A DNA stretch of 64,000 nucleotides from Embiotoca jacksoni (GCA_022577435.1 JAKOON010000008.1:15487001-15551000), one strand, 5' to 3'; positions 37,601 to 51,132 are shown, counted from the stretch's first letter. Numbers and translations are program-made. The notes: generated from the letters alone by a model not told the origin.

Positions 37601-40600
37601 CATTGTGCTTGTGGCAGGTGTGTTAATCCTGTAAGGCTGGGTGGTGACCCCCGGGACCTCGCCTGTGGGATACTGTACAGTCTCTTTCCGAGCCACTCAA
37701 AGCCTGTCACCTCCTGTAGGAGCAGACGTAGCCTAGATCTGTCAGCAACGGGCTCATTACCCTCCAATAACCTTCTGACTCACGACTAGTGCAGGGACAG
37801 AGCATGGAGGACAATCTCATGCTACTCTCTGCTCATAAAACCATAACTCAACCGATCAAACCGTCAAAGAGATCGATGCAAAGTGGTTTTCAAAGAATCA
37901 GCTGTTTTTGAAATGAATTGCCTTCGTAAAAATTTAGGAAGATGAATCAGTAAGTTATGATAATTCATCTCACAAGCACACAGGTGTTGTCTCATTTTTC
38001 CACAGTAGACACAAACTCTTCCAACAAAGAAGATTACATTGGCCGCGCTGCCCTTTGCAACGCTACTTATTGTAATCATCCAGGCGTTTGCAGGCTGTCG
38101 GGGACTCGCCAGAGTCAGATAAGGGGAAGTTGATCATAGATCATCATTATAGATATCTGGCTACTGCAGGTCTGGAATGTTTTCTCCTGGGGCATTAAAA
38201 GGGCCGTAATGTTTCGTTGAGTATTGCAATTAAAGTGTCCGGTAACCTCTGACGGCTTAAAGTTGACACCGCTCACATTTTTCCTGCCAAAATGGTGGCA
38301 TAAATGAAAGGAGTCACGTGATGTCCGGAGCTTTAGAGGACATCGTACCGCAAGACTGGATATTTTCATGGAAAACAAATACGTCACCATTCAACATTTT
38401 GCTGGTTGTGTTCAGCATTAAAACATTTGCAACTTGCCAAATAATTAACATTTCATTGTTTTGATTGAAAGAGGAATCCCGTCGGCCTTTCCTCTTCTTT
38501 GAAACATTGCTTACGTTACGTATAGCTAAAAATGGAGCAATCACACCGTTTTCAACATTTTTAAATCTCAACTAAAGTGGTGGACTGAAATATCGATTAA
38601 CCACACGACCAATATAGAAATCACAAGAGCAACGCTACAAGGCTTTAACAAAAAGAACCTATAAAAGGCGTTGAAGTTGGGTTAATAGGAATTCAGCTGG
38701 CTTCAGCAGCTACTCACGCTAACTATTGGACGAACTCTTTTCAATCAGCTCTTCTGGCTCTGTGTCTGTCTTCCCTGGTGCTCAGTTGTAATGAAAGTGT
38801 TTCTGTGTTTAGTGGAATGATCCACATCTTAACAGTGTTTAACCGCTTCAGGTGGACTGTGGCAAACAGTGCCACACCCATATGTGGGGAGAGGATAGCG
38901 CAAAGTATTTTACAACAAGGCATGATGGCGCAGTGGTCTCCTCCAACAACACACCGACTCTCTTTCATGGTGTATAACAGAGGATTTCATGGGTGTGCTG
39001 CGCGTATCGGTTACAGAATAACTTGAAGACGTCTGGGTGTTTCTGAATTTCACTCAATTATCTTCCACTATAAAAGTGACTGGATTCTGCTCTGGGCAGA
39101 AATCACAAGCTCTTTTCTGTAGAACAATTACCCCCCCCACACCCCCACACCCTACACACGCACACACACCCCTTATCACCTAATGGAAAGTTTGCTTTCA
39201 CATACAAAGGGACTGGATTGTGTTGCAATACTTTACTGGGTCAGAGCCTTTCACCTCGAAACACACGTACCCTGTACAGTGGCGACTGGAATAAGATCAA
39301 AACAGCAAGGATGTGTGTTTCATCCTGAAAGGTACGTTTAAATTAGTAGAAGTTGCAAAACATGCACAAGATTCCAATTGTCAAGATTTTGAAACATTAT
39401 TTTGATGACAAATGGTGGAGGAAAAAAAAAAATCCATGTTGGAGCATGAAGAATACAGAAACATTAGTCGTAAATCTGCGAATGAAAAACTCCACGCAAC
39501 ATGTAACAAAGCTTTTTTTTAATAGTTTTCTATATGTCATAGCAGGAAGTAGAACAACGGGCAATAATGACGACGGAGTTGCATTCAGGAGATCCACTGG
39601 TGAGGTCTCACGGTAAAACTATGATGTTTTTTCAATGATGAGCATCAGTTCAGTTTATAATGATCAGGTTGGTTTTTTTTCTGACAAAAATTGTTCCAAT
39701 GCTACAAGTGATCAAAAACACTGGTGATGTTTAGGTAGTTGATTGATCTGAGCTCGTTGATGGTCCAGGTACATAAACTAAAGTCGTTCCTTTTCATCAC
39801 GACACTGTGACAATCAGGCCCAAACTCTTTCTATGTGTGTAAACTAGGTCTGTTTCTTAAATCACTCCGTGTTTACTACTACATGAAATATCTGACTGTC
39901 TGCACCGAAAGAATTCCCACAAGGAAATGTTCAAAAAAGGCCAAAATATATTCATGTATCTCAACATCTAGAGTTGATCTTAGCATTTAGCATTCATAGA
40001 ACCCCAGCGGACAGGATGTGGTATCATGTACACTTACTGCAAAACATGAAACATGTTGTAGCAGCGTTTATGCCCAAAGCAACCCTGTGATGTTTATCCT
40101 GCGTTTAGGCAGCGGGGAATTGGGAGTTGATAACGTTCACAAACAGACAACATGGCAGCCCCAGAAAATCTGCTCTGTTTCTGCAGTCAGAAGACAGAAA
40201 AATGGCAAAAGACCTCATCCTGGTACATGTGAACCAACACAGGGACCACATGGGGCTCAGGATCATTTTTATTACACAATTCTACACGTTTTGATGAACT
40301 GACTTTTTTAACAGCTATTTTACAGCGTACCTTGCTGTCAGAGATAATCCATTGCTTCCTTTCACCGCAAGCACTAATGTCTCGTGACATGGAAGCTGCC
40401 TTTTAGAGCTCTCATGAACTTCCTACTTTTCTTGTAGGATAGTTCAACAGGTGTTCAGGTGTATTTTGGTATTTGGAGATGTAAACTTTCCCACTTTCAG
40501 CTGCTCATCAGCGTACGTTAATATACAGCACTGAAGACACAACACCTCACGAGACATGTTGCTTTCTCTCTGGTTGAGGCCTTTCCACTGGACGCCTCTC

Positions 40601-42110
40601 AAGCAAAATACATATTGACCCTTTGGATGCGCAGTGAAACGGAAAGGAAACGCAGTAATCCTCTCTGCACATTAAAAGCTCAGATATCATTCTCATGTTT
40701 AAAAACTGTTTTTTGTTCACCCATGTGACACAAACAGAAACCTTAATTGCAGGAAATAATTCCTTGTACTGCAACATGGTTAAAGGGGGGGCTGTGAAAT
40801 CATTTGGTGAGCAGCAACCTTCCTTTTTTAGAAGATCCACACAAAAAACTAAATCCATGAGACAATCTGGATTTTGAAATATTTACACTTAATTCAAATA
40901 TACCTCCAATGACGCTTCATTTCACATTCAAGCAGTTAATCTTACATACATACATACCTGCACTATCATCCTCATGCTTAATTGTTTTCATTTCTATATT
41001 CTGTACTGAGTGTAAAGGTATCATGTCTGGATTGTTTTACTGTATTTTATAGTTTTTAGGTATCTTGGTGTAAACATTTTTGGAAAGAAATTAAATGAAA
41101 TGGACTGATTGTAAAGGTATTAAACATATTTCTCACTGTCACATATTTTTACATCATATAATCTCATATGTATTCAAGTTTTAATTTAATTAGATTTTTT
41201 TTGTCCCGATCCAGTTTTACATATAACGTGAATAAACAGGGTTTTGCTGCAGATATGTAACTAAATGGGTCCACATGTGTTCATGCAGCATGTGAGTATG
41301 TTGAGAGGATACCAGCTCTCTCTCATACAGATGGTAGAAGAGGAGTAATTCTTACTCAGACACGGATGGTTAATGACTGAAGATTTTTTTCTCTACCTTT
41401 TTTGAATTTGTGCTCACTGCCTCAGTAAAGTAGTAGAAGAGGCAGCGATTATTATTATGCAGTGATTGGTTGTGCTCCACAGATGGTTTGCCATGAATTA
41501 CCAGCACACTGATTAGCATTTAGAAACAGCTGACAGGAGCCCACGACAGAGTTCAGTCACACAAAAACCCTCTCCACCTTTAGAGACGAGGGCTGAAAGG
41601 CTCTTTAACTGCAGTGGGGGTCACATCTAAAATGTATATTGCATATCTGGGAGGCTGGGTGTCTCTTGTCCCTTATTACTGGGCATAATGAACACATGTG
41701 CACTTTCTTAGCCTCTCCTCATAATCATGGAGCCCAGCTGCTCTTGGATGAATTGGATGGGAACATGGGGCTGCCAGTGGGCCCATTAAGAAGACTCAGA
41801 CTTGTTGATCAGATTTAATTCGGCCAGTCGGTGCCAAGTGTGATTTGGTCTCTGCCAGTTTTTGTCCCAACAGTTTTACAATTTAAATTAATGAGATACC
41901 TGCAGGACAGAAATTATATTTTGCTGCTCATTATAATATCAATTTTATCCAAACAGCATATTGCCATGGATTTATTATGACAGTGTTATTCTCATGAACC
42001 TGTCAGTGCAATCTGACCAGTTTGATGAAGTTCATTTAGATCAGAAACCAGGTGCTACAACAGAAAAGTTTCAGCAATCCTTAAGTTGTGCTAAGACAGG
42101 ACACTTATAG
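31691..42110. other. Intergenic region, no gene recognised
   Basis: No open frame here exceeds 123 codons, and none shows a domain or a splice chain that I can follow. The base composition is mixed. Segments near 37.36-37.75 and 41.44-41.88 kb are less AT-rich and free of simple repeats, and are candidates for conserved non-coding elements. In human the BMAL1 5' region lies in the equivalent place. I could not find bmal1 bHLH exons in this interval. Confidence 0.5.
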
Positions 42111-42124
42111 GAATATATATATAA

Positions 42125-43645
42125 ATTAACTCCTTTCTTAAAGAAAACAACATCCTGGAGGAGTTTGAGTCTTTAGAGCATATCACAGCACTGAAACAAC
42201 ACTTACTAAAATAATCAGTGACCTCTGACTAAACGCTGATGAAGATATGGTGTCAGTTCTGATCCTGTTGGACCTGAGTGCAGCCCTTTGACACGACGGA
42301 CCAGGATGTCCTGATCTATCGTCTGGAGGAGTTGTTTGGTCTGTCCGACAGTGTCTTAAACTGGTTCAAAACATATATCAGAGAGAGGAAGTTTTATGTC
42401 AGCACCCGAGATCAAGAGTAAAAAAAAACACAATAGCTGCTGTGGGGTTCCACAGGGCAGCTGCCTCGGTCCTTTACTCTTCTCAATTTACGTGCTGCCA
42501 CTGGGGAACATCATTAGAGAACTCAATGTTTGTTTTCATAGTTATGCAGATGATACACAACTGTACATCGCCGCTGAACCAAATGATAATGCAGCTATGC
42601 GCTCCATCACTGGTCTTTTAGCAATAAATAAATGGATGAGCAATAATTTCCTAAAATTAAAGGAGGATAAAACAGAAATCCTCCTCATCGGCCCCAAAAC
42701 AAAAAGAGAAATCGGAGAAAATGATGTGGAGCAACTAACTCGGTGGGTAAGATCAGAGGTAACTAGTCTGGGTGTAATTTTAGACTCTGATCTAAGTTTC
42801 AAGGCTCACATTAACAAATGACCAAAACTTATAAAACACCTAGAAACATAAACATGGTGCGGCCATTCATAAATCAGACAGATGCTGAAAAGTTGATTGA
42901 TGCCTTCATTTCTAGCTGACTAGACTACTGTGATGCACTTTTTACTGGCCGACCAAAGAAAACAACAGAGCGACTTCAGCTCATCCAAAACTCTGCAGCT
43001 GGATTATTAACCAGAACCAAGAAGGGAGAACACATCAGTCCAGTTCTGGCTGCTCTGCACGGTTTACCTGTAAGACACAGGACTGACTTTAAGCTCCTCC
43101 TCCTCATACACAGCTCTTAATGGGCTCAGACCGAGTTACATCTCTAACTCTCTGGTGAACTATGAGCCTTCAAAAACACGGAGATCATCCGCTGCTGGTT
43201 TATTGGAGGTTCCCAGCAACAGCAGAAAGAAATTCAGCTTTTGTCAGTTCTGCTCTAAAGCTGTGGAACAAACTAGCTGTTAGATATCAGGGAAGCTGCT
43301 CAGTTAATACTTTTAAAAGAAAGCTCAAAACACATCTCTTTACATCAGCCTTTAACTAGCTACTCTTGAAGCTCTCTTGCACTTGCGTGCCCTTGAACTA
43401 CCGCACGCATTTCAAATGGATATTGTTTATTTTATATTTTAACTCTATTTTTGTTTCATTTAATGTGTTCTTATGCATTTTATCTGTTTTATCTAATTTA
43501 TTTTCTATATTTTTAAATGTTCCTTAATATCTGTTTTTATGTGAAACACTGTATGTAATTTTCTTACTGTCAAGCAATTTGAGCAGCATTTCTTGTATGA
43601 AAGGTGCTATACAAATAAAGTTTATTATTATTATCATTATTATAT
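42125..43645 (+). mobile_element. 5'-truncated, broken L2/CR1-clade LINE
   Basis: Translated pieces match the reverse transcriptase of fish L2-type LINEs: ADEDMVSVLILLDLSAAFD with a frame disruption, DQDVLIYRLEELFGLSD, SCCGVPQGSCLGPLLFSIYV, the catalytic YADDTQLYI, then NNFLKLKEDKTEILLIGP. Downstream pieces include VRHRTDFKLLLL-like and FVSSALKLWNKLAV. The 3' end is the typical GTGCTATACAAATAAAG followed by a short TTATTA tail. Several frameshifts and stops separate the pieces and the 5' half is absent, so the copy is dead. Confidence 0.9.
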
Positions 43646-44952
43646 TTGAAAATTAGACATGAAAGTGTTGCCATGATGTAGCCATGTTGGAACGGTAATT
43701 ATTTGCTTTGATATGTGACTTATCTGAATATAACAGACCAGACACAGCTTAGTGGTTTTATCTGACCTTGAAAGGTCACTTTTACTTTAACACATTGGCT
43801 GCACGTCTCTGAAGGTCAAAGTCTGAATATGTGTCATTTTCAAAACTCTTGATTACTGACTGTTCAACAAGTCCTTGTACTCAAAAGATAAACTAGATCA
43901 TGTGTTTTTGCTTCCAAAAATTACATATTTCCAGTTACTAAAGTTATTCTATTACTTTCAACCAACCAGAATTCAGAATGTTTTGTGTACATTTTTATAA
44001 AAAACAAAAAAATTGTGGTTTTGGTGACTGATGAGACTCTTGAATCTACTACTCAAAGAAACACTCACTGACCTGTAATGTACTGGAAAGGATGATGTAA
44101 AACGTTTGGAGTAAGTATGTCAATATGATAAACCAAGAATACATTGTAAAAGCTTAAGTCAGTTTTTATTGTCCAACTAAAGTCACACAACAACTGAAAG
44201 TACATGTGGATGTGGAAGAAGAGGAAGCTTTGCAGGGGAAAAAAACTTCAAAGTGCAATTTTCTTTCAAAAAGCTCTCCTTCCCCCCCGATCCCAACATC
44301 GAGCCTGTGCCAGGTGCTTTCATGCTGTTGGACTGTACTCCAAAGATAGAAAATCAAATCAGAACTAAAAACCTACCGTAGGAGCTACAGAACTACACTT
44401 CAGTATGGCTTTCTCCTTTATGGCCACTGAGCAAATAACTGCAGAGATGATGCTGATCAAAGATGCATCTTCAAAGGTCACATGTCCACGCTCTGAAGTT
44501 AGGACTCTCTCTCAGCCACCAACACACAGCTGTGGAAACACAACAGCAGCCAGTGTCTCAGTTTTACTGGGCCTATTTTTGTTCTTTGTGGAAAAAGGAC
44601 TGTCCACGTATCAGAAAATAAAATCACAATAAAACAAAGCGACGTCCATGATTGCTGCTCCAAGAACAAAAGCCAAAGAAATACTGGAAGACTCCTCATT
44701 CAGGAAACGCTTACTAAAATAAGGAGTATCTGCCAGATCAATATGTACAGACAGAAAAGTACTTCTGACACACAAGTGCAAACCTCCATACAATATAAGG
44801 TGGGGCCTAGTTTGAGGAGTGTTGTCGTGGAAACCAGTCATTATAGGAACCTAAATACTAGAAGGAAGTTCAACTCCAAAAGGTGCTGAAAGAAGAATCT
44901 TTAATAAGGAGAAATATCACATTCATTTTGCTTTAGTCTTTTCTTTGTTTGC

Positions 44953-44954
<2 letters not shown>

Positions 44955-44992
<38 letters not shown>
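44955..44992 (+). repeat. Poly-A tract (38 nt)
   Basis: A homopolymer of A, with no LINE or SINE body recognised immediately upstream. It could be a retroposon tail or an expanded mononucleotide microsatellite. The poly-Lys frame starting here is not a gene. Confidence 0.95.
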
Positions 44993-44994
<2 letters not shown>

Positions 44995-46050
44995 AATGTA
45001 TGATATATACATGTCTTATATGTGTTTATGTATCCTCTGCAAAAACAGTGCTGGAACTAATAATTATTTTCATCATTGTGTTGCAATCATGTATGAAACT
45101 TGTGTTTCTGTGCTTGTCTGGTGTTACAGGCTTTGAACAGAGAGGGGAGGAGGAGAGCTGCAGGAGGAGGGCTGTGTTTTCAAATTATTTTCTTTTCTTT
45201 TCTTTCTTTTTTTTTTGCCTTTTTCAGAAAACTGCTGACCCCAGCTTTAATGGATATATAATTCAAGACCGTGATGACAGGTTAAATCTCTTTATGTTTC
45301 ATAAAATTATCCCACAGCAAGAACTGATTCCAATGCTTGCAATCCTGCCCTTTACTGCAGCAAATTATATCTAATGACTAACAGGGTATTAGTTGAACTT
45401 TGATCTGTTAGTGAGAGCTTGATCAATCACTCAATTAAAAGAAGACTACATCAAATGCTTCTGCAGAACGAATGACACAAATGTGGGAACTCATGGTTAA
45501 AACAGGAAATAATGAGAAAACTAGAAGCACTTACTGTATGTGGGCAAAAACATTTAGCCCTGACATTTTGCTTTGACTAGTTTTTGATCAGATAAACTAT
45601 GTGACTCAGTCTCTTTGGTTCGGCTGCCACACAGTTTTCACTGTAATAGAGTTCAGTCATCATCTGATCAACGCTGCCAGAGAAAATCTCTTTGAGGTAA
45701 ATTTCACCATGAAACCCAAACATCACAAACCCAGCATGTGCCTGGATGAGCCAGAAATCAACGTCTGGGTTTTTTCCCTCCCGACTCGCTCCGCAGGTTT
45801 CAATAGGGCTCATGATGACAGTCTTTTTGAGGCTGGACAGAGAGAATGTGCTGTCTACTCTTTTATACTTTCTGTAACTCAAGCTGATTAATTTGATTCT
45901 GACCCTGACATATTCATGAAGTATCAAGCCTTTATTTTGAAGGGTGTTGTGCTGCGATACAGTCAATAGACACAAAGCTGCCATTTGTACATTATGTGTC
46001 AAATTACTTTTGTTTGTGTCGTTGCCTCTTCTCTGATTTCACAATGTAGT

Positions 46051-46245
46051 GCTTCTTCTTGTTATTGTTCTTGTTCTTCTTCTTCTTCTTCTTCTTCTTG
46101 TTCTTCTTCTTCTTGTTCTTCTTCTTGTTCTTCTTCTTCTTGTTCTTCTTCTTGTTCTTCTTCTTCTTCTTCTTCTTCTTCTTCTTCTTCTTCTTCTTCT
46201 TCTTCTTCTCCTCCTCCTTCTTCTCCTCCTCCTTCTTCTTCTTCA
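46051..46245. repeat. (TTC)n triplet microsatellite
   Basis: About 195 nt of TTC units interrupted by TTG and later by TCC. All three frames are open in both directions (poly-Ser/Phe/Leu and poly-Lys/Glu/Arg), which explains the long spurious frames. Such homopurine-homopyrimidine tracts can form triplex DNA. Confidence 0.97.
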
Positions 46246-48774
46246 TCTCAGGGACACAAATTGCTTTTCACAATGTTTTAGTTACTGTCAAGAATAAATA
46301 AGAAAACATAATGTCCTTGTGTAACACAAAATAAAACAGAATTTGATACATGTTTTGATATACAGATGTTCAGTGACCCACATCATTGGATATCTAAAAC
46401 TAAAAGGGACTGGGTGGCAACAGACAAAGCCTTTGGACGACAAGGTGGCAACAAAAATCCTGAAGAATATTCAAGTAAACACAGTTGCTTTTAACATACA
46501 GTAAAACTCTTAGATTTGTTTTACTTATGAGGTGTGCATTTCATATCTAATTCAGATGGATTTGTGCAGACGTATAATTTGCAAACACAAAGCAGCTTTG
46601 ACACCAAAACTGAAAAAAAGTTGTTTTAAACTCCTGTGTGATTCATTGTGTTTGACTGAGTCCTGAAGACTTCCATTGTGAACCTGCAGAACTGCTTTAT
46701 TATGTTTCTTTGTGTATGTATTTTACTTTAAGGATGATGAACAGCTGAGTGAATTTTCAATGCTATTTTGTTTCTAAATTCTTCTGAAATGACACAGAAT
46801 CAGCATGTTTTTAATCCTGATTAAGTGATTAAAGTGGTACTTTGGTCATTTATTATGGGGAAACATTCAGTACAAACAGTTTTATTTGATTTCATTACAG
46901 AAAAGATTTTTATTTTAGGATTCAGACATGCGGCCTTGCCACACTTTTGTCATTTAATTTCACACATGTCGATCTGCGGTGCACTGACACTCAATCCTAC
47001 AAAAAGAACAGATGGTTGGAGTGACGTAAAGTATAATGTTGCGTGTTCACATCTCTCTGGTTGAATTAGATTAGATTAGAAGACACCAGAGCCTGACCAG
47101 CTGTTAAAAAAGGTTGAGAACAGCCAGAAACACAAAGAGTTACTTTTACAATGTATATTCAAAACAGTCTTATGTTTTTCTTGGCTCCTCCCAAGATCTC
47201 TGAGGCAATGAGGTTTGAAATCTCTTTTTCATTATATCATTTGGTATAACTGATGAGTTAGCTGCCCGGTCGATTTGATTATATATTTCCCTCAAAAAAA
47301 TGGAGACATGTGAAGTGGATTTACAATATGAAGCATCTGCCAGATCAAATGAATGCAGTGTAATGTAACACAATAAGATGGTCACATCTGCTCTATTAGA
47401 CCACACAAAGTCTCTCTGGCAGACAAGAATACTGGACTTCTGAAGTACACCGGGTCTGAATATGACCAATGTACTGGAGTGACACTGGATCAGCTGTCTG
47501 ACTCTGTGACTACATGACGACATTATAATATCTGATCCATTTATGTGTAAGAAATCTGCCGTCAGTGTAGATACTCCAAAGGTGCTTTATTAAAGACAAA
47601 CAAAATGGCTGGACAGGCCTCAGTCCTGACATCCAATGATTCACTTTGTTTTCAGATTTGCTCACTCCCAATGGTTTGCATCACACATTTAAACATATAA
47701 TGGGAAACGTTTAAATATATATGTGAGATAGAATAGATTGATTTAAAAAGAAAAGAAGATAAAAGAGTTTATCAACATTACTAGAAGCTGCCAATCAAAC
47801 AAATTCTAAAAGTAAAGGAAGAATGAAGAGAAAGGCTTCCACCTGGTGGACAGATGAGTGTGGTAAAGCAGTGAGAGATGAATGAAGCTCTTAGGATAAT
47901 GAAAATAATTTGTAATTTTCTGAATTTAATTCAGTATAAGAAAGCTCAAGCAAAGGTTAGGAACGATGATGGCTCTTTTTCTTTGTATCCCAAAGAATTG
48001 CAAAGAATTCATCTTGATCATGCTTCACAAGTTATAATCATTGAGGATGTACTCACCTTAGTTAATGCTATAATTCATGTGTTGTTCATGCCTGAGATCA
48101 TGAATGAAAAATGTTGAACTCATGTTACTTACTTATGAGGTATTAATTCATGAAGTTATACATGAATTCATAATAATTCATATATCCTTACCGTAAAGTG
48201 TTAGCAGCAACCCGACGCCTTCAGAGTCACACGCCTCCCCCACCATGGACACAGCAGGACCCACAAAAACACCTTAAACTTCTATGTTTAAGATTAAAAA
48301 AATTTAATTCTTCCTGTGCACATAAACGCTATCAGATTATGACAGCATGTTGGTATCCCAAAGCTTTTTTAATGAATTGTAAAATGATTTTCTTAGACAT
48401 CTAAATCATAAATCAGGTTGTTATTCACACATGTACTTTTGTTGTTTTGGATTCTCTTCTCACTTTCTCTGTGTGTGTGTTTTTGTGTGCAGGAGCAGAG
48501 ATTTCACACAATCAGTCTTCAGAAACATACCAGACAAACAAACCATGACATTTTTTGATATTCAGGTACGCGCTACACTCACAAACAGATGGATATGTTG
48601 AATGGCTATGTGATATAATTCTTCTTTCCTAACCTTAACACACCACCTAAGCTCTATTTTACAGTCTTTGTCTCGTCAGGGGCAGTCACACCTGCTTCCA
48701 GGTCACTGCTGGGCCTTCGCAGGTGAGCAGGGGAAATGTAAATCTGGCTTTGCTGTGAGCCAGTGACCAGTTGC

Positions 48775-48902
<128 letters not shown>

Positions 48903-49990
48903 TCTGAAGCTGTAGAAATATCTCTTTCAATGCAGTAAAATGGTTGAAAAGGATTTAAGTAATTCGTGTCCAGTTCGGTTCTGATGTTGATACAATATCA
49001 TACAATTAGACTATGCTAATAAATAAGAGCATCTTAAAGTTTCAGTTCTGCTTGTTGTAATGAAACCAACAATGCTGTCACATAATAGAGATAGTTGCAA
49101 CCAGGCGAATTACGATGGGATTATAAAAAGGGGATTATTGTGTCTAGTAATTCGAGGATGTTGCGTTGGAAACTAACAGCACAAAATGATGCTTTAATCC
49201 CCCAAGACACCAAAAAGATCATATTACTGACTTTGATAATGTCAAAATAGGTGTGTGATTACTTCTACTCTCTGCTCACTCTATTCAAGTTTTATTTTCA
49301 GCCTGACTTTGCAGTATTTCTCTATTTTTGGATTCTTTTATGATCAACCTGAAAACAATTTTGGATCCATTTCCAGTTTCAAGAGAACAAATATTTTGAA
49401 GACGATCAGTCGCAGAAGTGAAACTGTGGGTATTTGTTATTTGAGCTGGAAAAACAGCCTTTTATGTAATTATGTCAGATAAAGATCCTTAATGGACAGT
49501 TACATCAGACCCTGTTTAGTATCAAAGGTGTATCAAATTAATCATGGCTCATTTTAATCTTTACTTACATTTAAGTTGAGTCTTCAGTCGAATGTATACA
49601 CATCCTCTTAAATCATGTTTTGGAGCCGGTTATCTAATCAATGCTGACACTTGCTCACCTTGAAGCGTCCCATATCTTGATTGAGGTTAAGTTTCCTGAT
49701 ATATGTATATAAATGTATCACATCTGATTTTTAGCTGCCTCGTTCAGGTGTGTCCTGACTGATGTGGAGAGCTTCTGCCTCTATGAAATCCTCCTGCTCT
49801 TTTATGCTGTAAGTACCAGATGTTAAAGCTGCTGTTGATCGTGCTGCTTTGAATTTTATTTCAAGCTTCCCTTCTTGTTGCTCAATTGTTTTGCAATTAA
49901 GTTTGATAATGACTCGGTGACTGTGTTTTATATAATACCATCAGTCTATGAAGTAGTCTCCACTTGGACGTGACAGATTAAAGTATAAAC

Positions 49991-50064
49991 ATTTCATCTG
50001 CGATGAGCAGGTTTGTGTCGACCAGCCGGATCAACCAGCAAGAACGTCTCCAGCAAAAGAAAAG
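49991..50064 (+). pseudogene. bmal1: Possible bmal1 exon remnant (end of inter-PAS exon)
   Basis: Around CATCTGCGATG and then TGTCGACCA, reading frames with one or two shifts resemble the human segment FFCRMKCNRPSV followed by STCSKKK; the tail reads TSKNVSSKRK. The next remnant begins with the residues that should follow (RK.FCTIHST). The match is short and needs frame corrections, so this is only suggestive. Confidence 0.4.
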
Positions 50065-50279
50065 TAAACTCCTCTGAACACCTGTAAGTCAGTCTATGGA
50101 CACAGTCCTACTTTACTACTTTTTGTCACGTAAGCAGCTTACCAGAATCTTTTCTGTTGAAATAGAGTTCTCTCAAATGGAGATTTGGTATTAAGACTTC
50201 ATGCAGGTGAGTTTACCAGAGCATTAATAGGAATCCCACTCCAAAGAACACAGTAATTAAACCAAGATCCTGAGTCATG

Positions 50280-50285
<6 letters not shown>

Positions 50286-50314
<29 letters not shown>
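50286..50314 (+). repeat. Poly-A tract (29 nt)
   Basis: A homopolymer of A just before the TAG triplet tract, within the region of the decayed bmal1 copy. Confidence 0.9.
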
Positions 50315-50317
<3 letters not shown>

Positions 50318-50350
50318 GTAACAATTTATACCACATTATACCACAGTCGT

Positions 50351-50515
50351 CGGCGTAGTAGCAGTAGTAGTAGTAGTAGTAGTAGTAGTAGTCGTTGGTG
50401 TTGGTGTTGGTGTAGTAGTAGTCGTCGTTGGCGTAGTAGTAGTAGTTGTTGGTGTAGTAGTAGTAGTAGTAGTAGTTGTTGGTGTAGTAGTAGTAGTAGT
50501 TGGCGTAGTAGTAGT
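50351..50515. repeat. (TAG/GTA)n triplet microsatellite
   Basis: GTAGTAGTAG runs interspersed with TTGGTGTTGGTG and GTCGTTGG units. The minus-strand frames through it give poly-Thr or poly-Tyr and are not genes. It sits in the intron between two remnants of bmal1 exons and may have expanded after the gene decayed. Confidence 0.95.
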
Positions 50516-50900
50516 CATTGCTCAAACACTTAATACTCAGGGTAGGTGGTTGCACTTTTCTTTAATATGAAAAGTATACAGCATTTTACCAAGAGTGTAA
50601 TTTTGACACACACTCTTTTAGAGTGCTGATCAATTCTTTCAAATCAAGTTGTGTTACAAAAACATTTAGAAACATCTCTGTGGCCGCTAATACGTCCATC
50701 AGTGCCAACTACAAGAGCTGATTCATGCAGGTTTAAAGGGTTTTGGAGGTTAGTCATTTGCAAGGATGTAAAAAATGACGCAGTCATGTCCATGGAAACC
50801 AGGCTGTTGTGTTCTGCTGAAAAATCTAAATCTGATGTTCATGTATTAGTATCACTTATAATTTCAGAACACATCTGAACACTTTTCTTTTTGTTCGTAG

Positions 50901-51132
50901 ATCGTAAGGGTTTCTGCACCATTCACAGCACAGCCTACTTGAAAAGCTGTCTCTCCACTGGGGTGAATCTGGATGAAAATAATGAGCCGGACAGTGATGC
51001 ATGTTATTCAAGCTGTCTGGTGGCTGTTGGTCTGTTGTAATCTCAGCCAGTGCAGAGTCCCAGTAAGATCAAGCTCATGGAGTTTGTTTCACGTCATGCT
51101 GTTGACGGGATATTTGTCTTTGTTGATCAAAG
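50901..51132 (+). pseudogene. bmal1: bmal1 exon remnant before and into PAS-B, with in-frame stop
   Basis: A 232-nt exon with the acceptor TTCGTAG and the donor AAAG/GTGAAA. The translation starts RKGFCTIHSTAYLKSC, contains LDENNEPDSDACYSSCLVAVG and ends RHAVDGIFVFVDQR, closely following human RKSFCTIHSTGYLKSW, LDEDNEPDNEGCNLSCLVAIG and RHAIDGKFVFVDQR. The frame is interrupted once, by TAA at 51038-51040, at the position of the conserved GRLH segment. Splice sites and frame are otherwise preserved, so the decay is not extreme. Confidence 0.92.

Noticed and set aside
42396..42821. 141-codon frame as a host gene
   Set aside because: It encodes a fragment of LINE reverse transcriptase (YADDTQLY) and is flanked by other broken pieces of the same element.
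46004..46301. Poly-Lys and poly-Leu/Phe/Ser frames
   Set aside because: All arise from the TTC triplet repeat, which is open in every frame.
47878..48117. 79-codon frame with a protein-like stretch
   Set aside because: No domain, no splice context and AT-rich codon use; consistent with chance.
50199..50555. Tyr- or Thr-repeat frames, and the triplet array as a possible CRISPR
   Set aside because: It is a TAG triplet microsatellite; there are no unique spacers of constant length.
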